The notes under the pieces are model-generated. The model worked only from the letters and a program-made list of their open reading frames with translations. It had not been told where the DNA came from and did not search any database. From SAR324 cluster bacterium JCVI-SC AAA005 (GTDB lineage: Bacteria; SAR324; NAC60-12): 64,000 bases of DNA. Positions 27,022 through 36,352 of the stretch are shown here, piece by piece. Each line of letters begins with the position of its first letter. Within the stretch, counting starts at the first letter, position 1. A program made the translations under genes and the position numbers. Where the stretch lies: NCBI GenBank assembly GCA_000224765.2, contig AGAU01000064.1:1-64000 (forward strand), read 5' to 3'.

Positions 27022-28023
27022 TCAACCCCAGTGGCTGACCATTTTGCAAGCTAGGTCAAAGGCCGCTCGGGTTGCGCCAAGATTGGCTTTTCCCTGACCT
27101 GCGATGTCAAAAGCTGTACCATGAGCTGGTGTGGTGACTGGAAAAGGAATTCCACCCTGTACTGTTACGCCACGGCTGAAGCCCAATAGTTTTAATGCGA
27201 TTTGCCCCTGGTCATGATACATCGTTACCACTGCATCGATTTCCTTGGTGATGGCCTTCAAAAATACTGTGTCAGATGGCCACGGACCATCAACAGGAAC
27301 CCCTTCTGATTGGAGAGATTGGACTGCTGGTGCAATTACATCGATTTCCTCAAGCCCAAAATTACCACCGTCACCTGCATGAGGATTTAAAGCAGCTACA
27401 GAGATTTTCGGGGAGGTTATGCCTGAATTATAGAGCACTCCGTGAATCAACCGGACAGCATCACCAATGCTTTGTTCGTTGATTCGATCAGCAACGTCTC
27501 TTAATGCGATGTGGCTTGTGACTCGACTGGTCCACATTCCATCAAAAGTATTTAATTCGCTGATATAGTTGTCAACTTTGAGACGAGTGGCCATATAATG
27601 GAGCTCATCATCGTGTCCTAATCCAGCAAAATGCATTGCTTGCTTGTTGAAAGGTGCAAAGACCACTGCATCAACGATCCCATCATTTGCAAAATCCAAA
27701 GCGAGATTTAATGTGTTTAGGACTGAAGCCCCCGAACATTTTGTTGCTTCTGCGATCTTTACCTCGTCACTAGATATAGTCTGAGTGAGATGGAGAGCAA
27801 AACTGCCTGACTCTGCTGATAACCATTCACCTTTTAAAGGGTCAACTTTCTTAAAGTTATTGTGCATCCCCGCTTGGTGTTGACCCATCTCCAGCACATG
27901 GTTATCACCGATCACCAAAACATCTGCTTCCTGGGAGAGCTTTGGCTCTGCAAGTAATTTCGATAGGAGTTCTGGTCCGATTCCGCTCGGATCTCCCGGA
28001 ATCAGAGCAATCCGTGGTTTCAT
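27022..28023 (-). CDS. PdxA-family 4-hydroxythreonine-4-phosphate-type dehydrogenase
   Basis: This is a metal-dependent NAD(P) dehydrogenase of 333 residues in the PdxA family. It begins ALIPGDPSGIGPELL, and the three metal-binding histidines are in SHIALRD, NPHAGDGGN and MYHDQGQ. The C-terminal GTAFDIAGQGKA is conserved. Linked to a GntR regulator and a tripartite carboxylate transporter, it is more likely a catabolic PdxA2-type enzyme acting on a 4-phosphorylated hydroxy acid than the vitamin B6 enzyme. No matching kinase is visible nearby. Confidence 0.85.
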   Translation of the reverse strand: MKPRIALIPGDPSGIGPELLSKLLAEPKLSQEADVLVIGDNHVLEMGQHQAGMHNNFKKVDPLKGEWLSAESGSFALHLTQTISSDEVKIAEATKCSGASVLNTLNLALDFANDGIVDAVVFAPFNKQAMHFAGLGHDDELHYMATRLKVDNYISELNTFDGMWTSRVTSHIALRDVADRINEQSIGDAVRLIHGVLYNSGITSPKISVAALNPHAGDGGNFGLEEIDVIAPAVQSLQSEGVPVDGPWPSDTVFLKAITKEIDAVVTMYHDQGQIALKLLGFSRGVTVQGGIPFPVTTPAHGTAFDIAGQGKANLGATRAAFDLACKMVSHWG

Positions 28024-28137
28024 AAGTTCTGCTCTTTAGGAGTTGAAAAAATTCTCTTCCTGATCTTCAGAAATATTCTTGATCGTTGTATCAACATGAG
28101 TGCGCAGTACTATAGATATGTTTTTACTGTCTCTTTT

Positions 28138-28737
28138 TCAAAGTGAATCAGCAATTTGATTATGTTGGTCAAGGGTCATAGTCCGCCTTTTTATCCTACG
28201 AGAGGACAAAAAACGAGCTCTCCAAAGCCGAGCATTATATTGCCGATGTGTTTCAATCAGAGCTTGGTTTCTACTGGAAGCTATTAATTTCCGATGAAAT
28301 TCCATGTCAATCTTGAAAAAATCTCGTGGATCAATTTTGTCTGATTTCGCTGACATTGCTTCAGCGAGGCTGGATATGGAATCAATCTCCTCGGGATTGG
28401 CTCGGTCACAAGCCAGTTCTCCAGCAAGAGACTCCAAAGCTCCGATTACTTTAATTGAATCGGCCAACTCTATAAGAGATGGATTTGCTATGAAGGGTCT
28501 GCGAGTCAAGCTGTATTCTACTAAGCCTTCATACTCCAAAATCTTCAATGCCTCACGAAGTGGGGTTCTACTTATCCCAAGGATAGATGCGAGATCTCGT
28601 TCTGGCAAGGGAGTACCAGGTTTAAGCTTTTCGAGCAGAATCAACTCTCTAAGAGTTTCAGCTGCTTCTTCTGCGAGTGACTTTCTAGGACTGAGCAAAG
28701 GCCGCCCAGCTTTCTTCAATTCGTCGAGTGATTCCAT
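28138..28737 (-). CDS. GntR/FadR-type regulator, C-terminus cut by in-frame TGA
   Basis: This is a transcription factor with an N-terminal winged helix (AETLRELILLEKLKPGTPL, then ISRTPLREALKILEYEGLV) and a C-terminal FCD ligand-binding domain. The frame stops at TGA (28138-28140) after HNQIADSL, giving 199 residues. The same frame stays open past the TGA to 28036, and the continuation KRDSKNISIVLRTHVDTTI matches the expected last FCD helices, so the full-length form would be 233 residues. It is either a recently truncated regulator or a sequence error. It probably controls the flanking tctCBA and pdxA genes. Confidence 0.8.
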   Translation of the reverse strand: MESLDELKKAGRPLLSPRKSLAEEAAETLRELILLEKLKPGTPLPERDLASILGISRTPLREALKILEYEGLVEYSLTRRPFIANPSLIELADSIKVIGALESLAGELACDRANPEEIDSISSLAEAMSAKSDKIDPRDFFKIDMEFHRKLIASSRNQALIETHRQYNARLWRARFLSSRRIKRRTMTLDQHNQIADSL

Positions 28738-28868
28738 CTACTCTTATAACTTTTGAATTAGACTATCTTAAATCTAAAAATTAAAGGAATACACTTGATA
28801 AGCAATTTTTTCAGATACTTAAATGCTAAGCATTCAATATAATAAACATATTGGCAAAATGCAGACTC

Positions 28869-30362
28869 TCATGATTTAAATTTTTTTATTTTTTTTAGTA
28901 AAGCCGGTCCAGCCAGAGCCAGAACCGTCAAAACGAGGAAAAACAAAGAAAGTGGTCTTGTAGCAATCAACCACCATTGTTCGTCCAACATCACCATGCT
29001 CTGCCCAAGCCTCTTTTCGAGCATCCCCCCCAGAATCAGTCCGATTGCTAGAGAAACCACTGAAAATCCATACCTTCGCATCAGGTATCCGATCACACCA
29101 AAAATCAGAGCAATCCAGACATCAATCATGGACTGGTCCAGGGCATAGGCTCCAACGATGGAAAAAAGGAAAACCATGGGCCAAAGAATGGTCAATGGAA
29201 TTAAAGTGGCACGAGCGAAGATTCGTGCTCCGTACAAGCCGATGAAGAAAAATAATACATTGACAAGCAGCATGGACCAGAAAATAGCAAAGACGAATGT
29301 TGACTGCTCTGTAAACATAGTTGGTCCAGGACGAAGCCCGTGGACCATCAGTCCTGCCAGAATTACCGCTGCAGTAGGACTTCCGGGGATCCCAAGCGCC
29401 AATGTGGGAACCATTGCGCCCCCAGTAGCTGAATTATTGGCGGCCTCGCTACCAGCAATACCCTCAATGGAACCCTTTCCAAATTCCTCTGGGGTTTCCG
29501 ACCATCGCTTTGCTTCATTGTAACCTATCATCGAAGCGATGGTCGCTCCTTCGGCGGGTAAAATTCCGATAAAAGTGCCAATTCCCGAGGAACGTAAAAT
29601 CGTCTTCCAAGTTTTCTTGTAGTCCGCCTTGCTTGGTAGTTGAATCGCACGAAGGGTTATTCTCTCGCGGACGATTCCCAGTTGACCAGCCTGAGCCAAC
29701 AGTTCTGCAATTCCAAACACCCCAATCATGACTGGTACAAAGCCAATTCCCTCTGTTAATTCGTTCATTCCAAATGTAAAACGCTCAACTGTGGTAAGCA
29801 GATCAATTCCTACTGTTGCCAACAAAACTCCGAAGGCTCCTGACATTATGCTCTTTATAGAAGACGCTTCACCAATAGAAGCAAGCATAGAAAGACCAAA
29901 GACAGTCAGAGCAAAATATTCGGGAGGGGCAAACTTATAAGCTGCACCAGCCAGCAAAGGAGCTGCTGCCATCAAACAAAGGACGCTAATGATTCCACCA
30001 ATTGTCGAGGAAACTGCTGCCATCCCGAGTGCTCTTCCCGCTTCACCGCGTTGAGCAAGGGGATAGCCATCAAGGCACGTGGTAGCACTCGCTGATGTCC
30101 CTGGGGTGTTTATCAAAATTGCGGTCACCGCTCCAGCAAAGGTTGCAGCACAATAAATGCTTGTAAGCACCGCAATCGCTGCAATTGGTTCCATCGTAAT
30201 GGTAAAAGGGAGCAACAAAGCAACCCCATTAGTGGCATTCAGACCTGGGAGTGCTCCGACAAGAATGCCACCCAGAGTTGCCAGCAAAATCAAAAACAGC
30301 AACATCGGGTCAGCTAAGGCCCATAGACCAGAGAAGATGGCTTCCAATATTATCCGTACCAA
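28869..30362 (-). CDS. tctA: Tripartite tricarboxylate transporter large membrane subunit TctA
   Basis: This is the large membrane subunit (497 residues, about twelve helices) of a TTT-family secondary importer for carboxylates. The signature GALPGLNATNGVALLLP near residue 36 and the ILINTPGTSASATTCLDGYP block are diagnostic. It overlaps tctB by 13 bases and follows tctC and tctB in the usual order. The substrate, a carboxylic or sugar acid, is unknown; the linked PdxA-like dehydrogenase may act on its phosphate. Confidence 0.93.
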   Translation of the reverse strand: MVRIILEAIFSGLWALADPMLLFLILLATLGGILVGALPGLNATNGVALLLPFTITMEPIAAIAVLTSIYCAATFAGAVTAILINTPGTSASATTCLDGYPLAQRGEAGRALGMAAVSSTIGGIISVLCLMAAAPLLAGAAYKFAPPEYFALTVFGLSMLASIGEASSIKSIMSGAFGVLLATVGIDLLTTVERFTFGMNELTEGIGFVPVMIGVFGIAELLAQAGQLGIVRERITLRAIQLPSKADYKKTWKTILRSSGIGTFIGILPAEGATIASMIGYNEAKRWSETPEEFGKGSIEGIAGSEAANNSATGGAMVPTLALGIPGSPTAAVILAGLMVHGLRPGPTMFTEQSTFVFAIFWSMLLVNVLFFFIGLYGARIFARATLIPLTILWPMVFLFSIVGAYALDQSMIDVWIALIFGVIGYLMRRYGFSVVSLAIGLILGGMLEKRLGQSMVMLDEQWWLIATRPLSLFFLVLTVLALAGPALLKKIKKFKS

Positions 30363-30832
30363 AGATTTGTCAACAAACCGCGTGGGAAGCGGACCTCAAA
30401 GACCAGATCGAAGAGAAAGAAAACAAATGTTGGAAGAAGCAGGGTAACCAAGCATAAAGCCCCCAATCTGCGCTCACCCCAACTGAAGGAGAGCAACCCA
30501 CCAAAGCATCCAAGAGCAATAAAGAAATCTAGATGGGTCAAAAGAACAAAAATGATCATTAAGGTTAAGGAAATGAAAACTGAAGGAGGAATAGCTGCCC
30601 GGTTCTGTTGAATATTCTCAAAGGGAAGCAGGCATGCAAGTCCTGTCAGCAAAAGAAGAATTAACTGTGGAAAATCAGATGGTTGAATCCCTCGCTTGAG
30701 GATCTCCGGGACTTGATCAAATTGAGTAGTGAAATAAAAAGCAACTAGACAAAACAAGATGATCAATCCGGGGATCAACCATCGACTGGTATTGAGTGAG
30801 CCAGTGTCTGAACCGTTGGATTGAACAGTCAT
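30350..30832 (-). CDS. tctB: Tripartite tricarboxylate transporter small membrane subunit TctB
   Basis: This is the small membrane subunit (about 160 residues, four hydrophobic helices) of the TTT importer. I chose ATG at 30832; a TTG further up at 30880 would translate through the hairpin at 30857-30878 and is unlikely. Sequence conservation in TctB is low, so the call rests on size, helices and position between tctC and tctA. Confidence 0.82.
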   Translation of the reverse strand: MTVQSNGSDTGSLNTSRWLIPGLIILFCLVAFYFTTQFDQVPEILKRGIQPSDFPQLILLLLTGLACLLPFENIQQNRAAIPPSVFISLTLMIIFVLLTHLDFFIALGCFGGLLSFSWGERRLGALCLVTLLLPTFVFFLFDLVFEVRFPRGLLTNLWYG

Positions 30833-30856
30833 CGTAGAGAGCCAACGAGGGAGGAT

Positions 30857-30878
30857 GTACCCCAAAGAAATGGGGTAC
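30857..30878 (-). promoter_or_regulatory. Hairpin between tctC and tctB
   Basis: A perfect eight-base inverted repeat GTACCCCA / TGGGGTAC with a six-base loop lies 12 bases after the tctC stop. It resembles the hairpins behind other binding-protein genes in this window and would favour tctC over tctBA expression. Role is inference. Confidence 0.6.
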
Positions 30879-30889
30879 AAAGAAAGAAA

Positions 30890-31840
30890 TTATTGAATAA
30901 AACCCAATTCGGTAAGGGCATCTTTCATATCGGTAACCATCGTCTGTAATTGGTTACCCCATACACCAGATCCGGCTACTGATGTGGCGTCCAAGCCCAC
31001 AGAGGCTAAGAAGCCTTGATATACACCGTGCTTCATGGCTTTGACAAGGGAATCTTCAATCTTCTTAGCAACATCATCTGGGACATCATTGTGGACGACA
31101 AACCCCCTGACAGTTGAAAAGCTAACAGGGATGCCCAACTCTTTTGCAGTCGAGACATCTGAGATAGCAGACATTCTCTCGTCGGCAAGAACAACGATCG
31201 GGCAGATATCTCCTGCTTCGATTTGGGCTCCAGCTTCTGCAAGATTTAAAACACCAACATCGACTGCACCTGCCACCAATTGGGTAGCCAATTCACCACC
31301 ACCATCAAAGGGTACGATTTTTGGGGTAGCTAAGTTCCCACGCTTTGTAAACATGAATGCGGAAACGTCATCAATATTGCCAAGGTGTGTAGTGCCATAG
31401 GTCAACGGTGAATCCTTTTGGGCATTTACGAAACTCTGAGCATCGTTATAGACCCCACAGCGCACCATCAATATTTGGGGGTCATCTGTTCCTCTGGCGA
31501 TTGGGCGGACATCATCCAGTGTCATCTTGGTTTTGTTTTTTGCCAGTTCAGCTGCGTGTCCAATAGTGAAGGTTAAAATGGAATAGCCATCAGCTGGCTG
31601 TTTTAAATAGTAATCCATGGCCACAGAGCCGCCACCGCCCCGCTTGTTAACAACTACCATGTCTTGGCCCAACACTCTTCGTGCGCGAAGCATCATCATC
31701 CGAGCTGTAACGTCAGTCCCCCCACCCGCTCCCGCATGGGTGATTACCTCCACGGTTTTGTTTGGATAGTCAACAGCACTCACTAGTGTGCCCCCGAGCA
31801 GCATCATTGCTGCCAACGCTGACGTGAATAGTTTCTTCAT
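30890..31840 (-). CDS. tctC: Tripartite tricarboxylate transporter substrate-binding protein TctC
   Basis: This is the periplasmic binding protein (316 residues) of the TTT system. ATG at 31840 is preceded by a perfect AGGAGG, and the protein starts MKKLFTSALAA with a signal peptide cut near VSA. PNKTVEVITHAGAGGGTDV is the family pattern that closes over the carboxylate. An upstream frame extension to 31906 exists but lacks a ribosome site. A candidate GntR operator lies 38 bases upstream. Confidence 0.9.
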   Translation of the reverse strand: MKKLFTSALAAMMLLGGTLVSAVDYPNKTVEVITHAGAGGGTDVTARMMMLRARRVLGQDMVVVNKRGGGGSVAMDYYLKQPADGYSILTFTIGHAAELAKNKTKMTLDDVRPIARGTDDPQILMVRCGVYNDAQSFVNAQKDSPLTYGTTHLGNIDDVSAFMFTKRGNLATPKIVPFDGGGELATQLVAGAVDVGVLNLAEAGAQIEAGDICPIVVLADERMSAISDVSTAKELGIPVSFSTVRGFVVHNDVPDDVAKKIEDSLVKAMKHGVYQGFLASVGLDATSVAGSGVWGNQLQTMVTDMKDALTELGFIQ

Positions 31841-31878
31841 GGTTCCTCCTTTGAGAATGGCTAAGAGCGGCGAAAGGT

Positions 31879-31894
31879 ATTTGGTATTCCAAAT
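31879..31894. promoter_or_regulatory. Candidate GntR operator upstream of tctC
   Basis: A perfect inverted repeat ATTTGG-TATT-CCAAAT lies between tctC and the divergent sugar-binding-protein gene. Its shape (short arms around an AT centre, TTGGT..CCAA) resembles operators of FCD-type GntR regulators, and a regulator of that class is encoded in the same cluster. Binding is inferred. Confidence 0.4.
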
Positions 31895-32075
31895 TTTGTC
31901 TAGCAAAAAATGTTTATCAAAAATTTAAACCAAAGACCAAGTTTTGAGTGTGTTTTAAAAATCTATCCTAAGATGAGTGTTGACTAACTCTTTTAAATCA
32001 ATTAATACGCACCTCGACATAAGTCGAAATTGGTTAAATCATTGACGGTTTTCTTAATTCTAATTTGGAGTGAAA

Positions 32076-33443
32076 ATGAGTTCTTTTCTTAACAAGACCC
32101 TTTTCAAATTTTTCAGAGTTGGGGCCATTGGGAGCTTTGCTGTGATTGCTAGTGCGTCACTAGCATTGGCTGATTTTGATTGGAAAAGATTTTCTGGGCA
32201 ATCTATCACAGTAATGATGCCTGAACATCCTGTAACCGATGGGGTACGAGCTGTATTAGACAATTTTGAATCTGACACGGGCATTGACGTTAAATTGCAG
32301 ACGATGGCGGAGGATCTCTATTTTGACCGGATGGAGGTAGCCTTACGCGGTTCAGGAGATAATTCCCAGATGGATGTCTACTTCTTACCAATGGATTCAA
32401 CAGCTTACACCCAGCACACAAATGGACTTGTTCACTCGCTTCAGGGTTACCTTGATAGCAAAGATCACACGGCACCTGATTATGCTTTGGAAGATATACC
32501 AGAGGGGTTTTTGGATGCTACAAAGTACATGGTCGATGGCAAATGGCAGTACCATGGGATTCCAGCCTCCTTTGAGACATATATCCTGTTCGCCAATTTG
32601 GATTATGTGAATCAGTATCTTGATGGGAAGATGCCGGAATCCATGCCTGAATTGCTGGCTGCATCCCGTAAAGTCAAGGAAGCCAGTGGGGGAACTGTTT
32701 CTGGAGCTGTGATGCGAGGGATTCGCTCTGACACTTTGATTGATACAATTACAGGAATAGTCAACAATTCTGTTGGATCAGCTGATCGTTCTGCACCTTA
32801 TAACGTTTGGTTTACTGGAGACTGGTCAAAGCCAATGATGAATGATCCAGACATCGTACGAGGCTTAACGAATTATGCTGAATTGATGAAAGCAGGGCCA
32901 ATCAACATTCAATCCATGGATTGGCCAGATGCGTCCCAACATTTCATGGCAGGAGGAGCTGCGTTCTTCATTGATGCAAGCTTATTTGCGCCTGGATTTG
33001 AGAATCCAGAGGATAGCCCGATTGCAGGAAAAATTGGTTACTCAGTGATACCTATTGATAATGAAGAGGGGAAACCTTACACGGCTCATTGGCAGTGGGG
33101 TTTTGGAATTCCCAAAAATGCCAGCAATGCAGATGCTGGATGGTATTTCATTCAATATATGACCAATAGTCAAAACGCCTCAGCGATCGGCAAGCTTCAT
33201 GGTGGAGCACCTCGTTTGTCAACTTGGAAAGATTCTAATTATGCAGCAAGCTTCCCAAAAAGTTACGTAGAAGCGGTATTTGCTGCAATGCCGAATTCAC
33301 AAACTTCAGTGGTTCAAAGAGCTGGTTGGAGTGAATTCGCTTTGCGAATTGTTGATGTAATTCAAGCTATTTACGGTGGTGAAAGTCCTGCTTCAGCTGG
33401 AGCTGCTGCGCAGGCGGACTTCGTAAAAATGGCTTCAAAATAA
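32076..33443 (+). CDS. Sugar ABC transporter substrate-binding protein (family 1)
   Basis: This is a periplasmic carbohydrate-binding protein of about 455 residues (UgpB/MalE-like, extracellular family 1). The signal peptide covers about 1-34, cut near ALA. ATG 32076 has TTGGAG at 32065-32070; a GTG at 32070 is the in-frame alternative. QSITVMMPEHPVTDGVRAVL opens the mature domain and AAFFIDASLF is a typical hinge region. A hairpin separates it from the permeases. It starts a carbohydrate operon with two permeases, a dehydrogenase and an ATPase. Confidence 0.87.
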   Translation: MSSFLNKTLFKFFRVGAIGSFAVIASASLALADFDWKRFSGQSITVMMPEHPVTDGVRAVLDNFESDTGIDVKLQTMAEDLYFDRMEVALRGSGDNSQMDVYFLPMDSTAYTQHTNGLVHSLQGYLDSKDHTAPDYALEDIPEGFLDATKYMVDGKWQYHGIPASFETYILFANLDYVNQYLDGKMPESMPELLAASRKVKEASGGTVSGAVMRGIRSDTLIDTITGIVNNSVGSADRSAPYNVWFTGDWSKPMMNDPDIVRGLTNYAELMKAGPINIQSMDWPDASQHFMAGGAAFFIDASLFAPGFENPEDSPIAGKIGYSVIPIDNEEGKPYTAHWQWGFGIPKNASNADAGWYFIQYMTNSQNASAIGKLHGGAPRLSTWKDSNYAASFPKSYVEAVFAAMPNSQTSVVQRAGWSEFALRIVDVIQAIYGGESPASAGAAAQADFVKMASK

Positions 33444-33452
33444 TTTATTTTT

Positions 33453-33477
33453 GCCTGGTAGTTGTCTGCTGCCAGGC
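33453..33477 (+). promoter_or_regulatory. Hairpin after sugar-binding-protein gene
   Basis: An inverted repeat GCCTGGTAG / CTGCCAGGC (one G-T pair, seven-base loop) lies ten bases after the stop and is followed by AAAAAAA rather than a T run. It likely acts as a partial terminator or mRNA stabiliser that separates binding-protein and permease expression levels. Confidence 0.6.
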
Positions 33478-33504
33478 TAAAAAAATCCCCCTGTAAAGCT
33501 CAAG

Positions 33505-34383
33505 ATGGCTAAGGCTCTCCAGACCCTTGGCAGCCTTTCTGCCTTTTGGTTCATTTTCCCTTGCCTGCTAACGTTGATTTTTACTTCCGTCTACCCAGTA
33601 AGTTTCGGAATTATTGTTTCCCTGACCAATTGGAACTGGGGCAATCAACTCGACTACGTAGGATTTGAAAACTATCTAAATTTGTTATCAGATCCTGAGT
33701 TTTGGGTAGTTGTTGGTAATACAATCACTTTTGCAATTTCAGCGACTGCAATTGAGATCGCACTCGGATTCTATTTGGCGGTTCAGGTAGAAAAATTAAG
33801 GATTCCAACTGAGTTGATTCGAGCAATGCTAATGCTGCCGCTTATGGTTTCAGGGATTGTAGTTGCTCTGATGTCAAAAGTTATGTTTGATCCCTTTCTG
33901 GGCATCATCAATCATCTCATTCGTATTTTTGGAATTGGTCCCTCTGCATTTTATGGTGCCGCCAAAACAGCCATGTCATCAATTGTTGCAGTTGATGTTT
34001 GGTGGCAAACGGCATTTGTATTCGTCATCATGCTTGCAGGATTGCGGGGCTTGCCGAATGATCCGATTGAGGCTGCGCGGGTTGAAGGAGCAAGTGAATT
34101 CACTATTTTTTGGAAAATTCGTTTTCCAATACTGCGGTCGCTGCTTTTGACGGTAGTGATTATTCGCATCATCGATACCTTGAAAGTTTTTGATATCGTT
34201 TTTGGTACCACCGGTGGAGGGCCAGGTCTTGCCACAGAAGTTGTACAAACCTTTGTCTATCGCACTGCCTATAGCTATCAGCAAATTGGGAAAGCGATGG
34301 CGACAATGATCTTGTTTTCGTTACTAATTCTCTCGATTTCTATTGCACTTCAGTCTCTGCAAAGAAAAGTGGAGTCTAGTTGA
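33505..34383 (+). CDS. Sugar ABC transporter permease (MalF/UgpA type)
   Basis: This is an inner-membrane permease of 292 residues with six hydrophobic helices. The N-terminal FIFPCLLTLIFTSVYPV and the EAA loop EAARVEGASEFTIFWKI place it with MalF/UgpA-type permeases. It is followed by the partner permease with a TGATG overlap. It forms the first sugar importer of this island. Confidence 0.9.
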   Translation: MAKALQTLGSLSAFWFIFPCLLTLIFTSVYPVSFGIIVSLTNWNWGNQLDYVGFENYLNLLSDPEFWVVVGNTITFAISATAIEIALGFYLAVQVEKLRIPTELIRAMLMLPLMVSGIVVALMSKVMFDPFLGIINHLIRIFGIGPSAFYGAAKTAMSSIVAVDVWWQTAFVFVIMLAGLRGLPNDPIEAARVEGASEFTIFWKIRFPILRSLLLTVVIIRIIDTLKVFDIVFGTTGGGPGLATEVVQTFVYRTAYSYQQIGKAMATMILFSLLILSISIALQSLQRKVESS

Positions 34384-35219
34384 TGTGGCGTCAGACCATC
34401 CAGGCTCGCTTCTCCAAACTTTGGGCCTACCTATTCACGGGCAGCATGATTTTGTTCAGCCTGTTCCCGGTGTATTGGGTGTTGACGGTATCACTAAAAT
34501 CAAAACGGGACAGCCTATCCAACCCACCTCTTTGGCTCTTTGAACCTGTAACATCAAGTTATACCAAAATCTGGAATCACGACACTTTCAAGGACACATT
34601 TTTCAACTCAATAATCATCACCTTGATTGGAATTGCCCTTTCTTTGGCGATTGCGCTTCCCACAGCTTATGCCCTGGTACGGCTCAGGTTAAGGGGAAAA
34701 AATCTTGTGGGTATTTGGTTAATCTTAGCTTATATGCTGCCTGAATTTTTGTTTGTCCTGCCAATGTTTTCCCTTTATCAATGGACAGGTCTTTACGATA
34801 CCCATCTTGGTCTGGCTCTGATGTACCAGGTTCACGTTTTGCCTTTGTCAATTTGGTTGCTCAGTTCCTTTTTCCGGGAAATCAATCCTGCCATTGATGA
34901 AGCGGCACGAATTGAAGGTTGCTCCAATTGGCAAATTCTCACTCGCATCTATATCCCTTGCACCCTGCCCGGCTTGGTGGCGACAGCAATCCTCAATGCG
35001 ATATGGATCTGGAACGAGTTAGCAATAGCACTAGGGTTGACCTTTTCGAATGCCCAAACTGTAACGTTGGGGGTTACAAGCTTTAGAGGATATGCAGCAC
35101 TCGATTGGGGAGCAATGACAGCAGCCTCGATTATTGCCATCATCCCAATGCTTTTGTTCGCTGCAGTTGCCCAGAAACATATTGTCAAGGGGCTAACCCT
35201 CGGCGCAGTCAAAGGATAA
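34383..35219 (+). CDS. Sugar ABC transporter permease (MalG/UgpE type)
   Basis: This is the partner permease, about 278 residues, with six helices and the EAA loop EAARIEGCSNWQILTRI. The start is ATG at 34383, overlapping the upstream stop; a TTG directly before it is in frame. The C-terminus KGLTLGAVKG is typical of MalG-type proteins. The dehydrogenase gene follows after seven bases. Confidence 0.9.
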   Translation: MWRQTIQARFSKLWAYLFTGSMILFSLFPVYWVLTVSLKSKRDSLSNPPLWLFEPVTSSYTKIWNHDTFKDTFFNSIIITLIGIALSLAIALPTAYALVRLRLRGKNLVGIWLILAYMLPEFLFVLPMFSLYQWTGLYDTHLGLALMYQVHVLPLSIWLLSSFFREINPAIDEAARIEGCSNWQILTRIYIPCTLPGLVATAILNAIWIWNELAIALGLTFSNAQTVTLGVTSFRGYAALDWGAMTAASIIAIIPMLLFAAVAQKHIVKGLTLGAVKG

Positions 35220-35226
35220 TTTCAAA

Positions 35227-36267
35227 ATGCCTTTTCAAGAAAATAACATCACCCACTTTCCCATCATCTTTGGACGTAATCTTTTAGCAGAATTAGATGG
35301 TTTTGTGTTACCAAAGATGCTGGTGGTAACGATGGAAGATTTATGGCCAATTTTTGAAAAAATGCTACCCCGAAGTGCTGAAGTTTATTTTGTGAAAACC
35401 CTAGAACGTAGTGAATTGGAAACAGAACTTCTCAAGTTTGGCCATATTTCGTCATTTGTCGGGCTTGGTGGGGGCCAAGCGATTGATGTGGCTAAGTATT
35501 TCTCTTGGCGGCTCACCAAACCACTGTTTCAATTTCCCACCTCCCTCTCAGTCGATGCTGTGTTTGGTCATCGGGCTGGAGTTCGTAAAAAAAGCATTGT
35601 GCGTTATGTTGGCTGGGCAATTCCGCAATCAATTTATATCGATTATGGGATTATTGATGCTGCTCCAAGATTACTGAATATTGGTGGAATCGGGGACATC
35701 TTCTGTTTTTATACGGGTGTGATGGACTGGAAATATGCAGCAACTTTGGGGAAATGCGAAAAACGTTGGCCTTATGATGAAAGCCTTGCCCAAATTTCGT
35801 TCAAAAAAGCTGAAACTGCACTAAATTCCTTATCAGAAATCAAGAATCTCACGCCTCGAGGAATTGAAATCATGGTTGATGCTCTGAAGTGGGGAGGCGC
35901 TTCCTATCACGCTGCTGGGTGGAATCCACGGCATATCGAGGGTGTTGAGCATTTCATTTTTTATGCACTCGAAGCCCAGACTGGAAAGAAATTCCTTCAT
36001 GGTCAGGCTGTTTGTTTGGGCTTGATTCTGGGATCCATGATGCACCAACAAAGAACTGAGGAGTTTTTGGAAGCTCTGGTGCAATTGTGCCTAGACATTC
36101 GTCCCTACTCAATGGGGGTTAGCTGGAAAGATGTCAATTTAACCATGAAGAACCTTCGGGAATTTGTCCACCGTGAAAATCTACCATATGGGATAGCCAA
36201 TGATTTTGAGGTCACGGATTCGTTTCTGAGCCACGCCAGAGAAAAGGTTGAAAGTGCCTTCGAGTAA
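35227..36267 (+). CDS. Glycerol-1-phosphate-dehydrogenase-like enzyme, paralogue 1
   Basis: This is a metal-dependent NAD(P) dehydrogenase of 346 residues in the EgsA/AraM (iron-alcohol-dehydrogenase, DHQS-like) superfamily. The dinucleotide-binding loop is GLGGGQAIDVAKY. Metal ligands are probably the Asp in GIGDIFCFYTG, a His near RHIEGVEHF and the His in FLHGQAV. The natural substrate is uncertain: a polyol phosphate is expected from the family. A close paralogue lies at 37490, on the other side of the ATPase gene, sharing VTMEDLWP and GWAIPQSIYIDY. Confidence 0.8.
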   Translation: MPFQENNITHFPIIFGRNLLAELDGFVLPKMLVVTMEDLWPIFEKMLPRSAEVYFVKTLERSELETELLKFGHISSFVGLGGGQAIDVAKYFSWRLTKPLFQFPTSLSVDAVFGHRAGVRKKSIVRYVGWAIPQSIYIDYGIIDAAPRLLNIGGIGDIFCFYTGVMDWKYAATLGKCEKRWPYDESLAQISFKKAETALNSLSEIKNLTPRGIEIMVDALKWGGASYHAAGWNPRHIEGVEHFIFYALEAQTGKKFLHGQAVCLGLILGSMMHQQRTEEFLEALVQLCLDIRPYSMGVSWKDVNLTMKNLREFVHRENLPYGIANDFEVTDSFLSHAREKVESAFE

Positions 36268-36352
36268 TTGCAACTAAATCTTAAAATGAATGAATCCCAG
36301 TCAAGACTTTTTCAAATAACAAAATTGATGGCTTGCACAAGAAAGATGATTG

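Noticed and set aside
28822..28834. Palindrome AATGCT-A-AGCATT between tctA and gntR
   Set aside because: Different sequence from the candidate operator at 31879 and within AT-rich DNA; chance is likely.
29158..29523. 121-residue plus-strand frame inside tctA
   Set aside because: It is antisense to a conserved tctA region, lacks a ribosome site and has a shadow-like composition.
179..32046. Shared 11-mer AATCATTGACG upstream of 294 and of 32076
   Set aside because: Only one short shared word, at different distances from the starts, with no symmetry; expected by chance.
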